Source: Psilocybe azurescens (Eukaryota > Basidiomycota > Agaricomycetes > Agaricales > Agrocybaceae). From it: 64,000 nt of DNA. Below the pieces are notes generated by a model. It was not told the DNA's origin, made no database searches, and saw only the letters and a program-made list of their open reading frames with translations. This document shows positions 12,683 through 24,042 of the stretch, piece by piece. The DNA is taken from contig JAJIRX010001003.1 in NCBI GenBank assembly GCA_023853785.1, positions 1 through 64,000 on the forward strand. The letters are read 5' to 3'. The first letter of the stretch is position 1. Every line of letters starts with the position of its first letter. A program made the position numbers and the translations under genes.

Positions 12683-13132
12683 CAGAACAGACAAGAAACC
12701 GTGTTCTGTTAGTTATACACAGCAGGGAGAGCTCTGGAAGTGTAAGGACGATATAAACCGAGGACTTCCATGATTGTCACCATCTTGGTGGTGTCTTGGC
12801 TAGACGAAATGAAGGAGAACTTGATGGCGCGGCGTGTTCAGCGCATGCTTGACTGACCGGGCCCCAGAAATCACTTTTGGCTGTGAATGAGGGACGAAAG
12901 TATATGACATATATAAGTAGTGTTCCTCCTGCAGATTGCGCTCAATGATAGTTTTTGATTTGATATTTGGATCCACACTGGCACCATAGAGTTAATTTTA
13001 ATACAACGTAGATGTTTCTCAGCATCTCATAGATACACCGGTCAACATTCATATTTTGATAGAAAACTGCTGTAAAACATATAGCAGCAAACATGTATGC
13101 GATAAGAGGAAAGGGAGAGCTGAAGGAATAGA
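12683..13132. other. Intergenic, upstream of GH16 and downstream of eL15
   Basis: About 450 bp without a convincing gene. It holds the GH16 promoter (read on the minus strand) and the eL15 3' region. I see no clear motif. Confidence 0.5.
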
Positions 13133-13899
13133 TCAACGGTAACGACGGAGGCTGAGGGTGTTGTGCTTTTTCCATGTGGAGCGAGCGGGAGTATGATTGT
13201 AACGGTGGCCTTTACCCAAGCCACGGTTCTGCTTTCCAATACTGGTAAGACCACGGGCTTCGCGACGCTTGTGGACGGGGGCGACGATCCAGTTAATCCT
13301 GGCATCACGGCGAATCTGGAACAAAATATTAAGTAAATTGCAGACACATGATATAGTTGCCACTCACAGCCTTGTGGTTGGGATCGACCAAGATAACCTC
13401 ATAGTACTTGTAAACACCGTCTTGGTTCACCCAGTACGAGTTCAGCACCCGCAGATTACCACATCTCTTTCCAACACGCTCTTCAGCGGTACTCCTGAGA
13501 CCACGTTGGAACTTGAGGTGGTTGACACCCTGGCGGACGGGTTTACCGTATGTAGCACCTGTTGAGAAAGCAAGGTCAACATTTACACCACTGCATCTCT
13601 TCCTAGTAGTACGCACCCTTGGGGACAGGCTTTTGCGGTTACCGCGGCGGACGCGAATACGATAGACAACGTATCCTTGTTTGGCCTTGTAACCGAGACG
13701 GCGAGCTTTATCAGGGCGCGAGGGGCGCGATGCGCGATGAACAACCTTTAATTGACGGTATTCCCAGCATCTAATTTCACGGTAAGAAAGCTTGCTGTTG
13801 GAAGAATTTGAAACGAAACTCGCCGGACTCGGAGGAGGAAACGCAAGACGTCCGACTGCTTCTTTTGTAAAGCTCCCCAATGTACTTATATGCGCCCAT
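13133..13899 (-). CDS. RPL15: Large-subunit ribosomal protein eL15
   Basis: A structural protein of the 60S ribosome, about 200 residues, matching the family from [11 protein letters not shown] to the C-terminal NTLSLRRYR. Clear blocks are [52 protein letters not shown] and [16 protein letters not shown]. Introns: one with a GC donor (CCG|GCGAGT), joining RVR to CWEYRQ; one starting GTGCGTAC before GATYGKP; and one starting GTGAGTGG after DPNHKA. Two positions break the frame, both 4-A runs on the coding strand where the family needs five: 13863-13866 (after ELY) and 13631-13634 (after RGNRK). A working copy of this essential single-copy-type gene cannot have both, so sequencing error is the likely cause. 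Confidence 0.95.
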
Positions 13900-14243
13900 C
13901 TTGCGGCTGGTAACACGAAAATCAGCTGCGTAGATTCTCCAGATAGTGCTGAAGGACGTTACCTTTTGCTTGAAGTTGTTGAGGCCGACGGCGGATAATA
14001 TTCTCAATGCTGACCGAAATGGGAATTGGAGGCTGAAATCAACTATGCAGTACCACGGCAAATTCCGATGCACTACTAGATAACATTTTGTAGATGTTCG
14101 ATTTCAAATTCAGAATCATAATACGAAAATCACAATCTCCGTTTAATTCTTCTTGAAAGGTGTACATATAACTACAGGACTGATCAAACGTAGAAACACA
14201 TGCAACGTCGTTAAGTGGGTCGTAACAGGAATGGTATCTGGAA
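13900..14243. promoter_or_regulatory. eL15 upstream region
   Basis: About 340 bp between the eL15 start codon and the stop of the MFS gene, both on the minus strand. It must contain the eL15 promoter. I see no recognisable TATA box or named site. Confidence 0.35.
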
Positions 14244-16455
14244 TCAGTTTAATCTCCCTTTCGTCTGCCCAAGTTTAAACCATGCAGTAATCATAAAAAT
14301 AATCCAAGCTGAAATGACCAACAGTACGCAAAACACAGCCATAAATTTGCCCCGACGAACCTCGCCTTTGTCTTTGCTGATATCATGTCGTGGTGGATTC
14401 TCAGACAGTAGGGCATCAGTCGAAAGATATCTGGAGCCGTCAGATTCTTGCAGAAGGGGTGTTTCGAGATCTGAAGACTGAGAAAGTCTGCGCGTTGAAG
14501 GAAGGTCCGACAAACGGGAACCAGCAGATAGACCTGAAGAACGTCGTCGACGTCGAAAACGAAACTCTTTCTTCTTCCGATACTGTAAGTAGGCCAAGAG
14601 CACTATCGTGCCACATTCCAGGACATTGAGAGAAAGAAAGGCATTGAGGAGATATTGGAATGTTGTCAATCCAATATTCTCATCCTGTTTCTTGAGTCTA
14701 ATAGTATTCCAGCAAGTGTCTGGAATAACGTAGATCCCGTTTGCTCCATCTACAAAATTTTGGTGAGATATGTTGACGATAAGATTGCCCTAACCTACAC
14801 TTTTATGGGCCCCCAATGCAGTGGAGATATACTTCGACGGCACTATTTTGGGAACAAGCACGACAAGCAACACTAGAAACAAGACATCAATACGAATGAG
14901 TTATGTGTCAATGCAGTGCGCTGAAAGCCTACATGGAGAAAACCCATGCCCGATGGCAAATGAAACTATTCCTGGCACTGGCGTTTTTGTCCAACTGGGC
15001 GACAAAGCGAACCAAAAGTAGGCAAACATCGTCAATGAAGACGATAACAAAAGAAGCTGTATGACGATCGGAGTATGTCTTCGAAGATCCACCAAGTAGC
15101 CGCACTGTCAGGAATATTAGAGGCTGAGTGAGAGAACATGCAACAAGACTCCAAGTACCAATGGGTAGAGAACAAGTGGTCCTGCGAGTAGATACGATGC
15201 GCTATTTGCTGCATCTTGCTCTGATATGTGATATCTAGTTTCAATTATATTTCTGTATAGCGACCCTTGTCAGATTGACAAAATGCAAAGCGCAGGAAGA
15301 AGTGCTTACGCGGCAAGATGAGTGAAAGGCGACCAGATCATGCCGCAAAATACGTTTAATCCCATGTAACTGCAGAGGTACGAGTGAATAGTGGAACAGA
15401 TATATCGAAGCAAGCATTATCTCACACCCAAAAATAGGTCGCCTAACTTCGTGATTTGACGAATATGAACCTTCCTCTTTTCTGCAACTTTCTCGAGGGC
15501 TTGTGCCTCTGTGAGGCTAATGGCCAATCGGCGCTTAGCTTCTTCACTGATATCCGGAGCCTCTAGTTCTGCGCCTGCACCGTCTACCAGCCATTTAGAC
15601 AATGAGATGTACATCAAATTGACGAAGACAGAAATTGCGGCAAGGGTTGTTGCAACGTAGAAAGGAGCCCGACTACCGAACCGTTCGGTTAGGGGATATG
15701 ACGTTCGCGCAGATATGAATGAAGCGCCTTTGCCAGCAATGAGTCCAAATGCCATTGAAACGCCTAATCCATGGGACCTGAAGAAGCGGACAATAATAGT
15801 TTCCTGTACAACTGCTAGTGGACTGACTCCCAGACCAAAAATGAAGAGTCCGAGCGTCATAAGTCGTATGTTTCCCCAGATGTCTCCGCAGAGAAGGAAT
15901 ATTTGACCTGTAGAGATCGGTGAGACCGACTTCAGCTTGAGGGCAGTTTGATCGTACCCAACAATATTACACCAGTGGCCAATATGCTGGTATATGTGGT
16001 TCCTAGCCGGCTTGCAAGCACACCGCCAACCAATGGTGTCCATGTGCTGTTCAGACTGTAAGCTGACAGAAGCAGGCCAAACTCGGTATGGGAGGTTCCC
16101 AGTTCTCGTTTCAGTCGACTCTTGAGAGGTCCAAGGATATTGGTTGCGCTACGCTTAAGATTAAATGGAGCATTTTAACTGGAGAAAGTAGAAATACACA
16201 CTAATGGCTGCCAACGCTTAAGCTACACGCACAGAGTAGCGCCACAGTCCGAATGAAGAACGCTCTCCGTCGCTGTGATAGCAAACAGGCGGGGGTTATG
16301 GTATCCTGTTCTTCTTCGTGACCCTCAGCATATCCCGGTAGTCCATCCGAATCCATAGGGAGGTCGGGTTCCAGATCTTCATCGCCGTTTTCTCGAGTAA
16401 CTTCTAAGAGGTGGTCGCATGTCGAACGGCGATAGTCCTCTTCTGAATTGTTCAT
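14244..16455 (-). CDS. Major facilitator superfamily transporter (MFSD1-like)
   Basis: A multi-pass membrane transporter. The N-terminus (MNNSEEDYRRSTCDHLL, ATG 16455) is acidic and cytosolic, followed by the first membrane helix (IRTVALLCACSLSVGSH). Next comes the segment with LGTSHTEFGLLLSAYSLNSTW and GGVLASRLGTTYT (about 16140-16000), typical of the substrate-entry half. The long exon at 15417-15900 holds RLMTLGLFIFGLGVSPLAVVQETIIVRFF and helices up to VNLMYISLSKWLVDG, then the charged central loop. The last exons give LTTFQYLLNAFLSLNVLECGTIVLLAYL, an Arg-rich and Ser-rich tail, and a final helix (FMAVFCVLLVISAWIIFMITAWF). The family fits fungal proteins related to MFSD1. Substrate is unknown. 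Confidence 0.85.
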
Positions 16456-16728
16456 CTGCAGCTAAGAGTGGGATAGAGAACTGTGCAGAAAGGGTATTTA
16501 TTGGATTAGAGAGAGCCAAAGATGGAATAATAGGTGTACATACTGTATGTCATTCAACCAGATGGCAGTAGAGACAGTGGAAAGTGTACAAGTGGACGGA
16601 CTCGGAGTATTTGGCTCTCACTTGTTTTTATCTGATAAGCCGTCGATACCCGATCCGACCTACACGTGATGTGTACCGATGTCGGGACCCAATAATTTAC
16701 AAGTTTACTAAGTCTAACCACATACATA
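16456..16728. other. Intergenic, MFS promoter side
   Basis: About 270 bp between the MFS start and the stop of the next minus-strand gene. Nothing specific is visible. Confidence 0.4.
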
Positions 16729-17353
16729 CTAGACCAATCTCTGTGAATCGCTAGCAGAATCACTAAACTCTCGTCTCTTCCATCTGCTTGAATATACCCA
16801 TACGCAAGTGACCATCAATGTCAACACGCATAACCCAAACTCTGTCCAACCCAACGCCTCCACTGTCAACGACTGTCGACACCTTGATATTGTCGCTCGG
16901 CGAGCACAGCTCCCCCCAGTACGCGTATTGTGCATGATTCCAGCAGCAGCTCCCTGTGCAGCTCTAAGTGAGTAACGCAATGATCTGTCACCTCGAGACC
17001 TTCATGTTACGCACCCACAACGTGGACGTGATAACGAGCCATATCACGGAGCTTGCCACATTGGCCAAAACGTGGCTAGCACCATCCACGTACCACAGAA
17101 TATACGTGGTCGAGAACAATGTTGTCCAGGCTGCATTGAAGCAGAACATGATAAGCCTGCAGGAATGACTGGCGGTTAGCAAGCAACCAGTGTAAAAACA
17201 CAAAACTCACATAGAATGGTATCTGGGGCTCGGCCATGTCCCATTCTCATTCCCAGCACTTATCAGGAATGAAGTGAGGCCCAACTCAGCTATTCCCGAC
17301 AGCGTCATCATCACAAACAAAAACGGATGGTAATGTGCTTCCAGGAGGGCCAT
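16729..17353 (-). CDS. Small four-helix membrane protein (MARVEL-like, unknown function)
   Basis: The chosen ATG (17353) gives MALLEAHYHPFLFVMMTLSG, directly entering the first membrane helix. After GNENGTWPSPRYHS an intron leads to LIMFCFNAAWTTLFSTTYILWYV and SHVLANVASSVIWLVITSTLW (helices 2 and 3), then GAAAGIMHNTRTGG, SRCRQSLTVEALGWTEFGLC and helix 4 (VLTLMVTCVWVY), ending in a charged tail. The layout of four helices with a Cys-containing loop fits the fungal MARVEL-like family. The frame further upstream (to 17581) is open but does not look coding. No biochemical role is known to me. Confidence 0.75.
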
Positions 17354-18318
17354 TTGTGGATTCTCTACCAGCGTTATGAAGGCTCTGTTGTCTTGTTCTT
17401 TTGCGGCGTATACTCTACTATAGGCAAAGGGGCGAATAATGCTAAATATTTTGGCGCTACCGGAGCGGCAAAAGTGAAGTGGAACAAAGGGCGGGATGGG
17501 GATTGTTGACGTTAACAAGAAAAAGTGAATGAAGTCTTTGGATGTTCCATGGTGGCCAGAAATACTTCGGGAGCAGGGCATAGCATTCTATGGCTGTGAT
17601 CTGCATGCAGATGGGCTCGCTGGTACCAAGCATGCACTATCCGGTGATTGCATGCATTACACTTTTCAGCGTGTAGCCCGTTGGCTATGACAGTCTATTC
17701 ATTGTCATGTATATTCGTTGTACACTGCCCGTGCATTCCCTACGACTATGTTATTTGTTGTGCATAAGTAAACATACAAGAGAGCAAACACCTCAATAAT
17801 GGTCCGAGGGGGATTTGCTTGTTCAGTTCAGATTTCGCGTTCTCAATTTGAAGTATTACAACTTAGACACCGTGCCCCGAGCAAGTCGTGCCGATTACAC
17901 TCATGCCTGGCGTTCACCCGATAAGAGTGCTTGCAAACCGGTAGTCTGCACGAGGAATCCACGAGGCAGAGATTTCATGATGCTTACCAGCAGTTCGGAC
18001 AGAGCCTGCAATGTTCGTGTCATCAAGACAAAATAACAACAGAGATTTATTTGCAACTATATGAATTGTTCCCGACGTCCATCTACGATACAATGAAAAC
18101 GAGCAGTAAATGCTAGAAGGGGTTCGTCTTCAATAGGATAGGACTATATTGAAACTAGTCGTCTTTAGACGATTAGAACCCTGTGGGGAGTTCTTACAGA
18201 CCATTTACTGGCCCGTGCCCAAACTATCGGGCTCATGTGAAATTACGACTTGGTCGTACTAGTCTTCGAACTAGAGCAAGACGGCTTTCCTGGAATAACA
18301 GACTTGAACGAAGATGCG
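17354..18318. other. Intergenic, no gene seen
   Basis: About 965 bp. Short open frames exist on the plus strand (for example 17815-18116), but they have no family resemblance and no exon structure. Confidence 0.5.
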
Positions 18319-19841
18319 TCACATGGCAAGAGCAGCCTGTGCGATCTTTAAAGCACCTTCCTTGGTCTTGTTGCCTGCAAAATTGTCAAAAAAAAAAGAT
18401 AAATGGGTACAACCATGAAGGGAAAGACATACCTCCAATAAATCCGGATGCGTGAATGAATATTCCACCTTCTATACCGGAAACTCGTGAGAGCTCGTCA
18501 TCTCTCAGGCCTCTCCAAACTTCAGGCAAAGCCTTGCGGCTCTCAAAACTCTCGGGAGTGAGAGGAACAGCCTGGATGCGCCAGTTTCCAGCGGTCTCGT
18601 CGGGATAGACAACATAGGTAGCCTGGCTGGCTTCGATAGCAGTGACGCTCTCATCAGCTTCCAATTCGAATAAGTGTTCCTGTATTCCGCAATAAATGTC
18701 ATGTCTCCACATTACCATATGGGCAACTAACCTTCCATGGCAGGAACTGCTCGAAGAGAATGATTTTGCCAGTGGGATCGAACGCTGCCTTGCTAGAGGC
18801 AACGGAGTCGATGAGAAGATCTCTGGCAGGAAGCCATGCTTTTGCGTAATAATCCAACTTGCCCAAGAATTCTTGGCCGGTGAGTTGGGAGGCTTTCTCG
18901 AAGAGTGCCTGAGGGTACAAATGAGCAACCACAGGCATCAATCATGGCTTGGGCCAACTTACATCCATTGTCTGATTGTCATTTGCCTGGTTCCACCATG
19001 GATTCAAAGCACCGACACGGCTTGAAAGGTCAGTCCGGCTACGATATTTAGGTTTGATATCGTTGGGATATTGCGAAATGCCGTTGTCAATACCATCGAT
19101 AGCTTCGATGAATTCCTAACAAACTGGATAAATTTCGAATATTTAAGTAGTCTATGGGTCATGTTGCTCACCTTGTACATTTTCAACCAGAGAGTATCAG
19201 TTTTAGGATCTTGAATGGGAAGCTGGATCCTGTTTGCGATGACTTCTTGACCAAAATGCCTAAGAAATGGAGTTAGAGCCAATCGTCATTGTACATTAGA
19301 GATGAGCTGCGCTAACTTGTAAACAAGTCCAGCAGAAGACAATTTGGTGATGAATCCGTGTCCAAAAACCTCAGTGAATCCACGTTGATGATGGTCGAAC
19401 AACTGTTTAGATTCATCGTAGACGGCACCAACATCTACAACGATGTCGCAGGTGCCAAGGACAGCGGGGTCGCGACTGCGTTTGAGATCTATAAAGTTGA
19501 TCAGACACGATGGGTTTCGAGGAAGAAGGGATAAAATAAAATGACCTGCATCACGATAGGTAGACGTCTGTCGCAGCAAAAAAGACAGCAAGTGCTTCAT
19601 CGCAATGAAAAGTTCCATTGTGGGTTCCAATAACCTGGAGGAAAAGTCATTAGCCAATGGACACGCCATAGAGTTTGGGTTGTTCTGACTTTGACCATTT
19701 TTGTCGCTTCGGTTCAGGCAAGGGGGCAGTGGACATGGACTTGAAGAAAAAACAATTATGTGGGAAAGAGATTGAGTTCGGATAAAGACGACTGAAGGAA
19801 GAAGACGGCAATCGAAGCAGATTCAAATGGAGTGCAAGCAT
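18319..19841 (-). CDS. MYG1: MYG1 family DHH-type hydrolase/exonuclease
   Basis: MYG1 proteins are metal-dependent nucleases of the DHH superfamily found in nucleus and mitochondria, where the human protein processes RNA. Key motifs: GTHNGTFHCDEALA (19610 region, metal-binding His and Asp), DIVVDVGAVYD, DHHQRGF (19390), KLSSAGLVYKL, and the C-terminal block GGIFIHASGFIGG joined over an intron to NKTKEGALKIAQAALAM. The N-terminus from ATG 19841 (MLALHLNLLRLPSSSFSRLY) is basic and hydroxylated like a mitochondrial presequence; MSTAPLPEPK about 35 codons on is an alternative cytosolic or nuclear start. The frame breaks in a 6-T run on the coding strand (19578-19583); five T would give the expected LAVFLLRQTSTYRDA. 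Confidence 0.92.
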
Positions 19842-19993
19842 GACCGGCGGCTGCCGACGAGCTGATCATGAAGAGAATACTTTTGGTGATTACCTAACTG
19901 TAAATGAATTGTCCTCGTGTACAGTAAAGAACGAGTATGTAGTATAACGAATGTCCATCCAAGACTGTCCACAATAAATCCGACACTATCTCG

Positions 19994-20595
19994 TTAAAGC
20001 ACCAAAGCACCCCCGACCATACATGCCACCGCGCTTGCAACGAATGCTTTTGTGGCAAGGCCAGCCGCTGCGGCAATATAGTTATCATCTGGACCTAATG
20101 CGCCGTTTCCCGTCTTTGCCCCTGGAGATGGAGCACCTCCCTGTCCACCACCATTTACGTCCGCTGGGGAGCTGTAGGAAGGTTTTTAGGTGTTGTCGTT
20201 GTAGAAGAGGAAGTAGCGCTGTTGCTCGCAGGTCGAATTGCCCGTTGATACCGGCTGCACTGTAGTGAATACTGTTGTTGATACGATTGTGCTTTCAATT
20301 CGGTTTCCACCGCTTGTAACGAATTCCAACAGATGTGGAGAGAGAGGTAGAGGTGATTGTTGTGAATGCGGTGGATGTGGAGCGGCCAGAAGATGAGCCT
20401 GAGGATGAGCCTGAGGACGATGAGGCAGAGTTTGAACTGGCGCTGTTACTGGCACTGTTACTACTGGCACTCGAAGATGAGCTCTGATTTGCGTTAGATA
20501 GGTGAGGATCAGGACTAATCTGGGAGAAAGGAGGAATATACCTGACCGAATGCCAAGAAAGGGAGGGCGAGGAGGAGAAGGAGGGACGGGTACAT
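19994..20595 (-). CDS. Ser-rich secreted protein with GPI-type tail (frame broken)
   Basis: ATG 20595 begins a signal peptide, MYPSLLLLLALPFLAFGQ, followed by an intron (GTATATTC..CAG). A low-complexity stretch of Ser, Ala, Asn and Gly follows, then a Thr/Ser-rich region (TTVQPVSTG, SATSSSTTTT), a Gly/Pro stretch (DVNGGGQGG) and a hydrophobic tail (AFVASAVACMVGGALVL) at the stop. This order is typical of fungal GPI-anchored wall proteins. Three changes of frame are needed to read through, the clearest at a C4 run (20166-20169). Either the assembly is wrong at several points or the gene is decaying. No enzymatic domain is seen. Its start lies only 59 bp from the start of the next, divergent gene. 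Confidence 0.6.
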
Positions 20596-20654
20596 GGTAG
20601 AAGGACTGAAAGGAGCGGTTTAGGTAAGCGTGATGTGTTTGAACTAGAACGGCG

Positions 20655-21824
20655 ATGATGGATGGACCCAGTCCCATTTCTCCTGCCACCATCCATGTTA
20701 TACTGGACTATCTCTCACCTCTTACCTCTCCGCTTCCCTCGCATCTCGTATCACGTCTTCTTCTTCAGAGGCATCACTTTTTGAATCTTACACCAGACAA
20801 TGTGGAAGAGTATCTCGCATGGCCTTCTGAAGAACGGTCACACGCAGTGCATCTATTGCAAACAAGTCCTTTTCCGGCTCATGACCTCCCTCTTCCGGTT
20901 CATTATCTTCCAGACCCTGAAAATATCCAAGCACACGTCCGCATTACCCCCGATCTTCGTCTCGTTTTTCTTTGGCATAAAGAGCACGGCTGGCAATATC
21001 ACAACGTCGCACTGATGCCTTTTCCTCCGAATTCTTACTCCTCTTTCAACGACTCCCTCCTGGCGAGCTCGCTCGATGATTTCCTTCCAGAACAGACAGT
21101 TTCTCTGAATGCCCAAGAAGGCGATGACGACTCTTACTGGAACGCTTACGGCCAAGGTGACGAAGTCGATCACCATTCTACCTCTACTAGTATTGCAGAT
21201 CAAAACCTAAACTCGGAGGATGCCTACTGGGCTCAGTACTCTGCTGTCCAAGGTCTATCTCACTCTTTCAAGTTTTTCGTTGAAATTTTAACCATTAGTC
21301 CCACTCTAGGTTCCGGCGATTCTACCCTGCCCTCGCCGCGCCCCCAACCAAACAAACAGCTGGGATCTAACAACGTACTTCCCGAACGCATCATCGTAGC
21401 CTCCGATGAATTCCAAAACAACAACACCGAGGTCTACAATCCTCTTGAGCCCCCTGCCCCTGCCTCTCTTGCTCGCCGTCTGGAGGCACTTTCTACGGGA
21501 TCAGGCATTGATTCCCCACCCCTATTCGACAATGATCGCACGTCAGATTCTGCCACAACATCATCTCTCGATCCTGTCCCGGCTCTCACGTCGTCGTCAT
21601 CAACCGCTAGTCCAAAACAATCGTCATTCGATGAATTCATCGTAGTTGACCAGGACACGAATATCAGCAAAGATGCCATTGACGATGCCACCCAAGATAT
21701 CCTACGCGACAATATCAAGAGTTTATACCGACTTTGGAAACTAAACAGATGCAATACTACCATTGAGGATGATAAAGAAGTCTTCCTCGCTACCGTTCGT
21801 CAAGCCTTGGAACAATTGTAATTT
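20655..21824 (+). CDS. Conserved fungal protein of unknown function
   Basis: The open frame starts at ATG 20655 (or 20658) with MMDGPSPISPATIHVILDYL and reads HFLNLTPDNVEEYLAWPSEE, then acidic patches such as EGDDDSYWNAYGQGD and SEDAYWAQYSAVQG. A GT..AG intron of about 57 bp (about 21255-21308) lies in frame and is probably removed. The C-terminal part is Ser-rich and disordered, ending in a likely helical block DNIKSLYRLWKLNRC and FLATVRQALEQL. I do not recognise a named domain. The full-length open frame and defined terminal helix make it likely to be a real gene. Confidence 0.7.
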
Positions 21825-24042
21825 CCCTCTTCTATACCTCTTTGTGTCATCATGCTTTCGTCATTCAAACGCGTTCCACGCTACATCATTAACATCAATG
21901 TCAATGTACCTACTGTGTATTCACTCAGTCATATCATGATCAGCGAGAATGAACAGAGCCATCTTCAGGATGCTTCAGACTGGAATATTTTTAGGCCATA
22001 GCACAAGGGGGAGGCCATTTTTGCCTGGCATTGCCAAGAATCAATTGTATACCGGAGGTTCTGTGATCTCTAGATGGTCAGCAGGTGCATACAGTTTGCG
22101 GAACTCCTTGTATAATGATAGGCGATGACGCCGTGGAAAAAGAAACCCATTGTGTCAGCTGCATCACTTGCCACGAAATATTCTCGTCGTGGCTGAGGAG
22201 GTATCTCAAAGGTACGTAATGGAGCGATATGTTTTATCATCGCAATTGGAGTTAAGATACGAGCACCACTTCGACTTTCCCAATCTTGTCCTATCAGGCA
22301 ATTCTAAATTGCCCTAGTCAAGCCTGTAACTATGAACCAAACTATCAAACTCACAATCTTCACGTTACAAAGTAATGTGTGATCCAGATTTACATTGAGT
22401 TCGAATTCAGGAGGCCCAGTTTTGCTTAGCCGGAGTGATAAGTTGTGGTAAGCGTGGTTGTATGAATGTATTGTTATCTTGAAATGTGATGACCATTGAC
22501 CACAAAGACACAAACGGCATCAAATTTTATCGTTTAAAAGTAGCTCGCCCCGTGCCCGATGTCTTATCAGTATCTTGTTAACAATGCCGCATGAGTCTTT
22601 GAATGATGAGAAGCTGTAGCAACTTCGCAGAGTGTATATCTGGCCAATACAGCGTTTCCGTGATGGTTGAAATTTTAGGAGTGCCGAGTCCTCTACAAAC
22701 AAATAGGTAATCCATGCCTGCGGCGAAGAGGGTAAAGAATCCACTGACACGACTGCGATGAGACCGTCCACTAGATCATACTGTACAGCGGGACATGAGT
22801 CAGATCCTCAGATGATAGACAAATGCAGGAGGTGGCGTTGCCGTATGACTTGTGCTTCGAGCTGGCCCAGAACATGCTGGAGAGGCTTTCTGAGGATCTG
22901 GCAGAGTCTTGAATTTCCAGTAAGACACGAAGATTAGACTAAGCTCCGCGGTACCAGATTTGCCGCTAGCTTCATGAAAGCCGTCGGCGGCTACTGTCGG
23001 AAGGTGACGGCCACGTAAACAGGAATGTCATCGAGAAACTAGACAAAGGTATCGAGACACTAGACAAGGGTGGTAATCAAACCTTCTCCAAGATATGGCC
23101 CAGAAGACAGCTAGAAAGCTGGACAATAGAGTATTGGGTGATGGTAGAGCGCTTGAGAACCCGTGCCGATTTTACGAGGTGTGATGTCTACAATTCTCAA
23201 CTTCCTATCATAATCAACGTAGATGTTCATGGCAGCGGTTATGAAGATTTAGTGGATACTTGAGACTCTGCGATATCCGAGAGGGCGGCTTTCGGCAGCA
23301 ACCACTAAGGTTGTAATAGGCGCCAATGAGGAAATAAGTCGGTGACCGTATCTGTCACCAAGACATGTCGCCCGATTTGGGCAACGAACTCTACGCCTTG
23401 TTTACGAAATTCTATAAATAGGTAAATATTAAGGTTTCCTTTCCCTTGCGAACTTGTTTACGATGCTATAAGTATAACTCAGAAATTGCAATACTTGATC
23501 TTTACTGCGTGCCGATTCCTTGGACATTTTGAGAGCAGGAGATAACCCAATACTATCAGCTTACTAACTAGCATTGCTGACTTCGGGGCATGGGGGTTTC
23601 AACTTAGTTTTAACTTTCACCTTAAACAAGGTTACGGGCAAGACAGCTCCATGAGCCTGGGATCTAGCCACCATATACAGGATGAGAAAGGGTTTCCAGG
23701 CGTTTTACGCGTTTTGTAATTTCACAAAACGAGATAAATGAAATATACAGCTCGGGTGGTCTAAGGGAAAGCAACTCCGTCTTGAGGTACAGAGACCGAA
23801 TAAAGACCTGAGTCCGACAATACAGGACTGGTAAATAAATTATTTAAATTGGGTAAGTAGTTTCGTATATGTTTAAAAGCAACCAAAAGGTGTAAATAAA
23901 GCTCAGGCATACAAAACGATCATAGATATAACATAGCAAAAAGCAAGAACGACTGTGGGGTATATCACGGAAATATCAGGTGGAATCAGCTGAATCAGCC
24001 AAGTCCTCAACACTCCTCTTTTAGCTCCTCTTTCAATTTCTC
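21825..24042. other. Gene-free stretch of about 2.2 kb
   Basis: No exon chain or known protein motif is seen on either strand. The minus-strand open frame at 22520-22771 has no support. A segment at 23750-23830 has a weak tRNA-like A-box (TGGTCTAAGGG) and a B-box-like GTCCGACAA, which could be a relic of a tRNA-derived repeat. The region may be decayed repeat DNA. Confidence 0.5.

Noticed and set aside
17815..18116. Overlapping plus-strand open frames
   Set aside because: Short, no conserved motif, no splice structure.
19994..20595. Calling broken genes (eL15, MYG1, MPP10 and others) pseudogenes
   Set aside because: Essential genes are affected at the same rate as others and the rest of each gene is fully conserved, so error is more likely than decay.
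22520..22771. Minus-strand open frame of 83 codons
   Set aside because: No family resemblance, no exon context and no support from neighbours.
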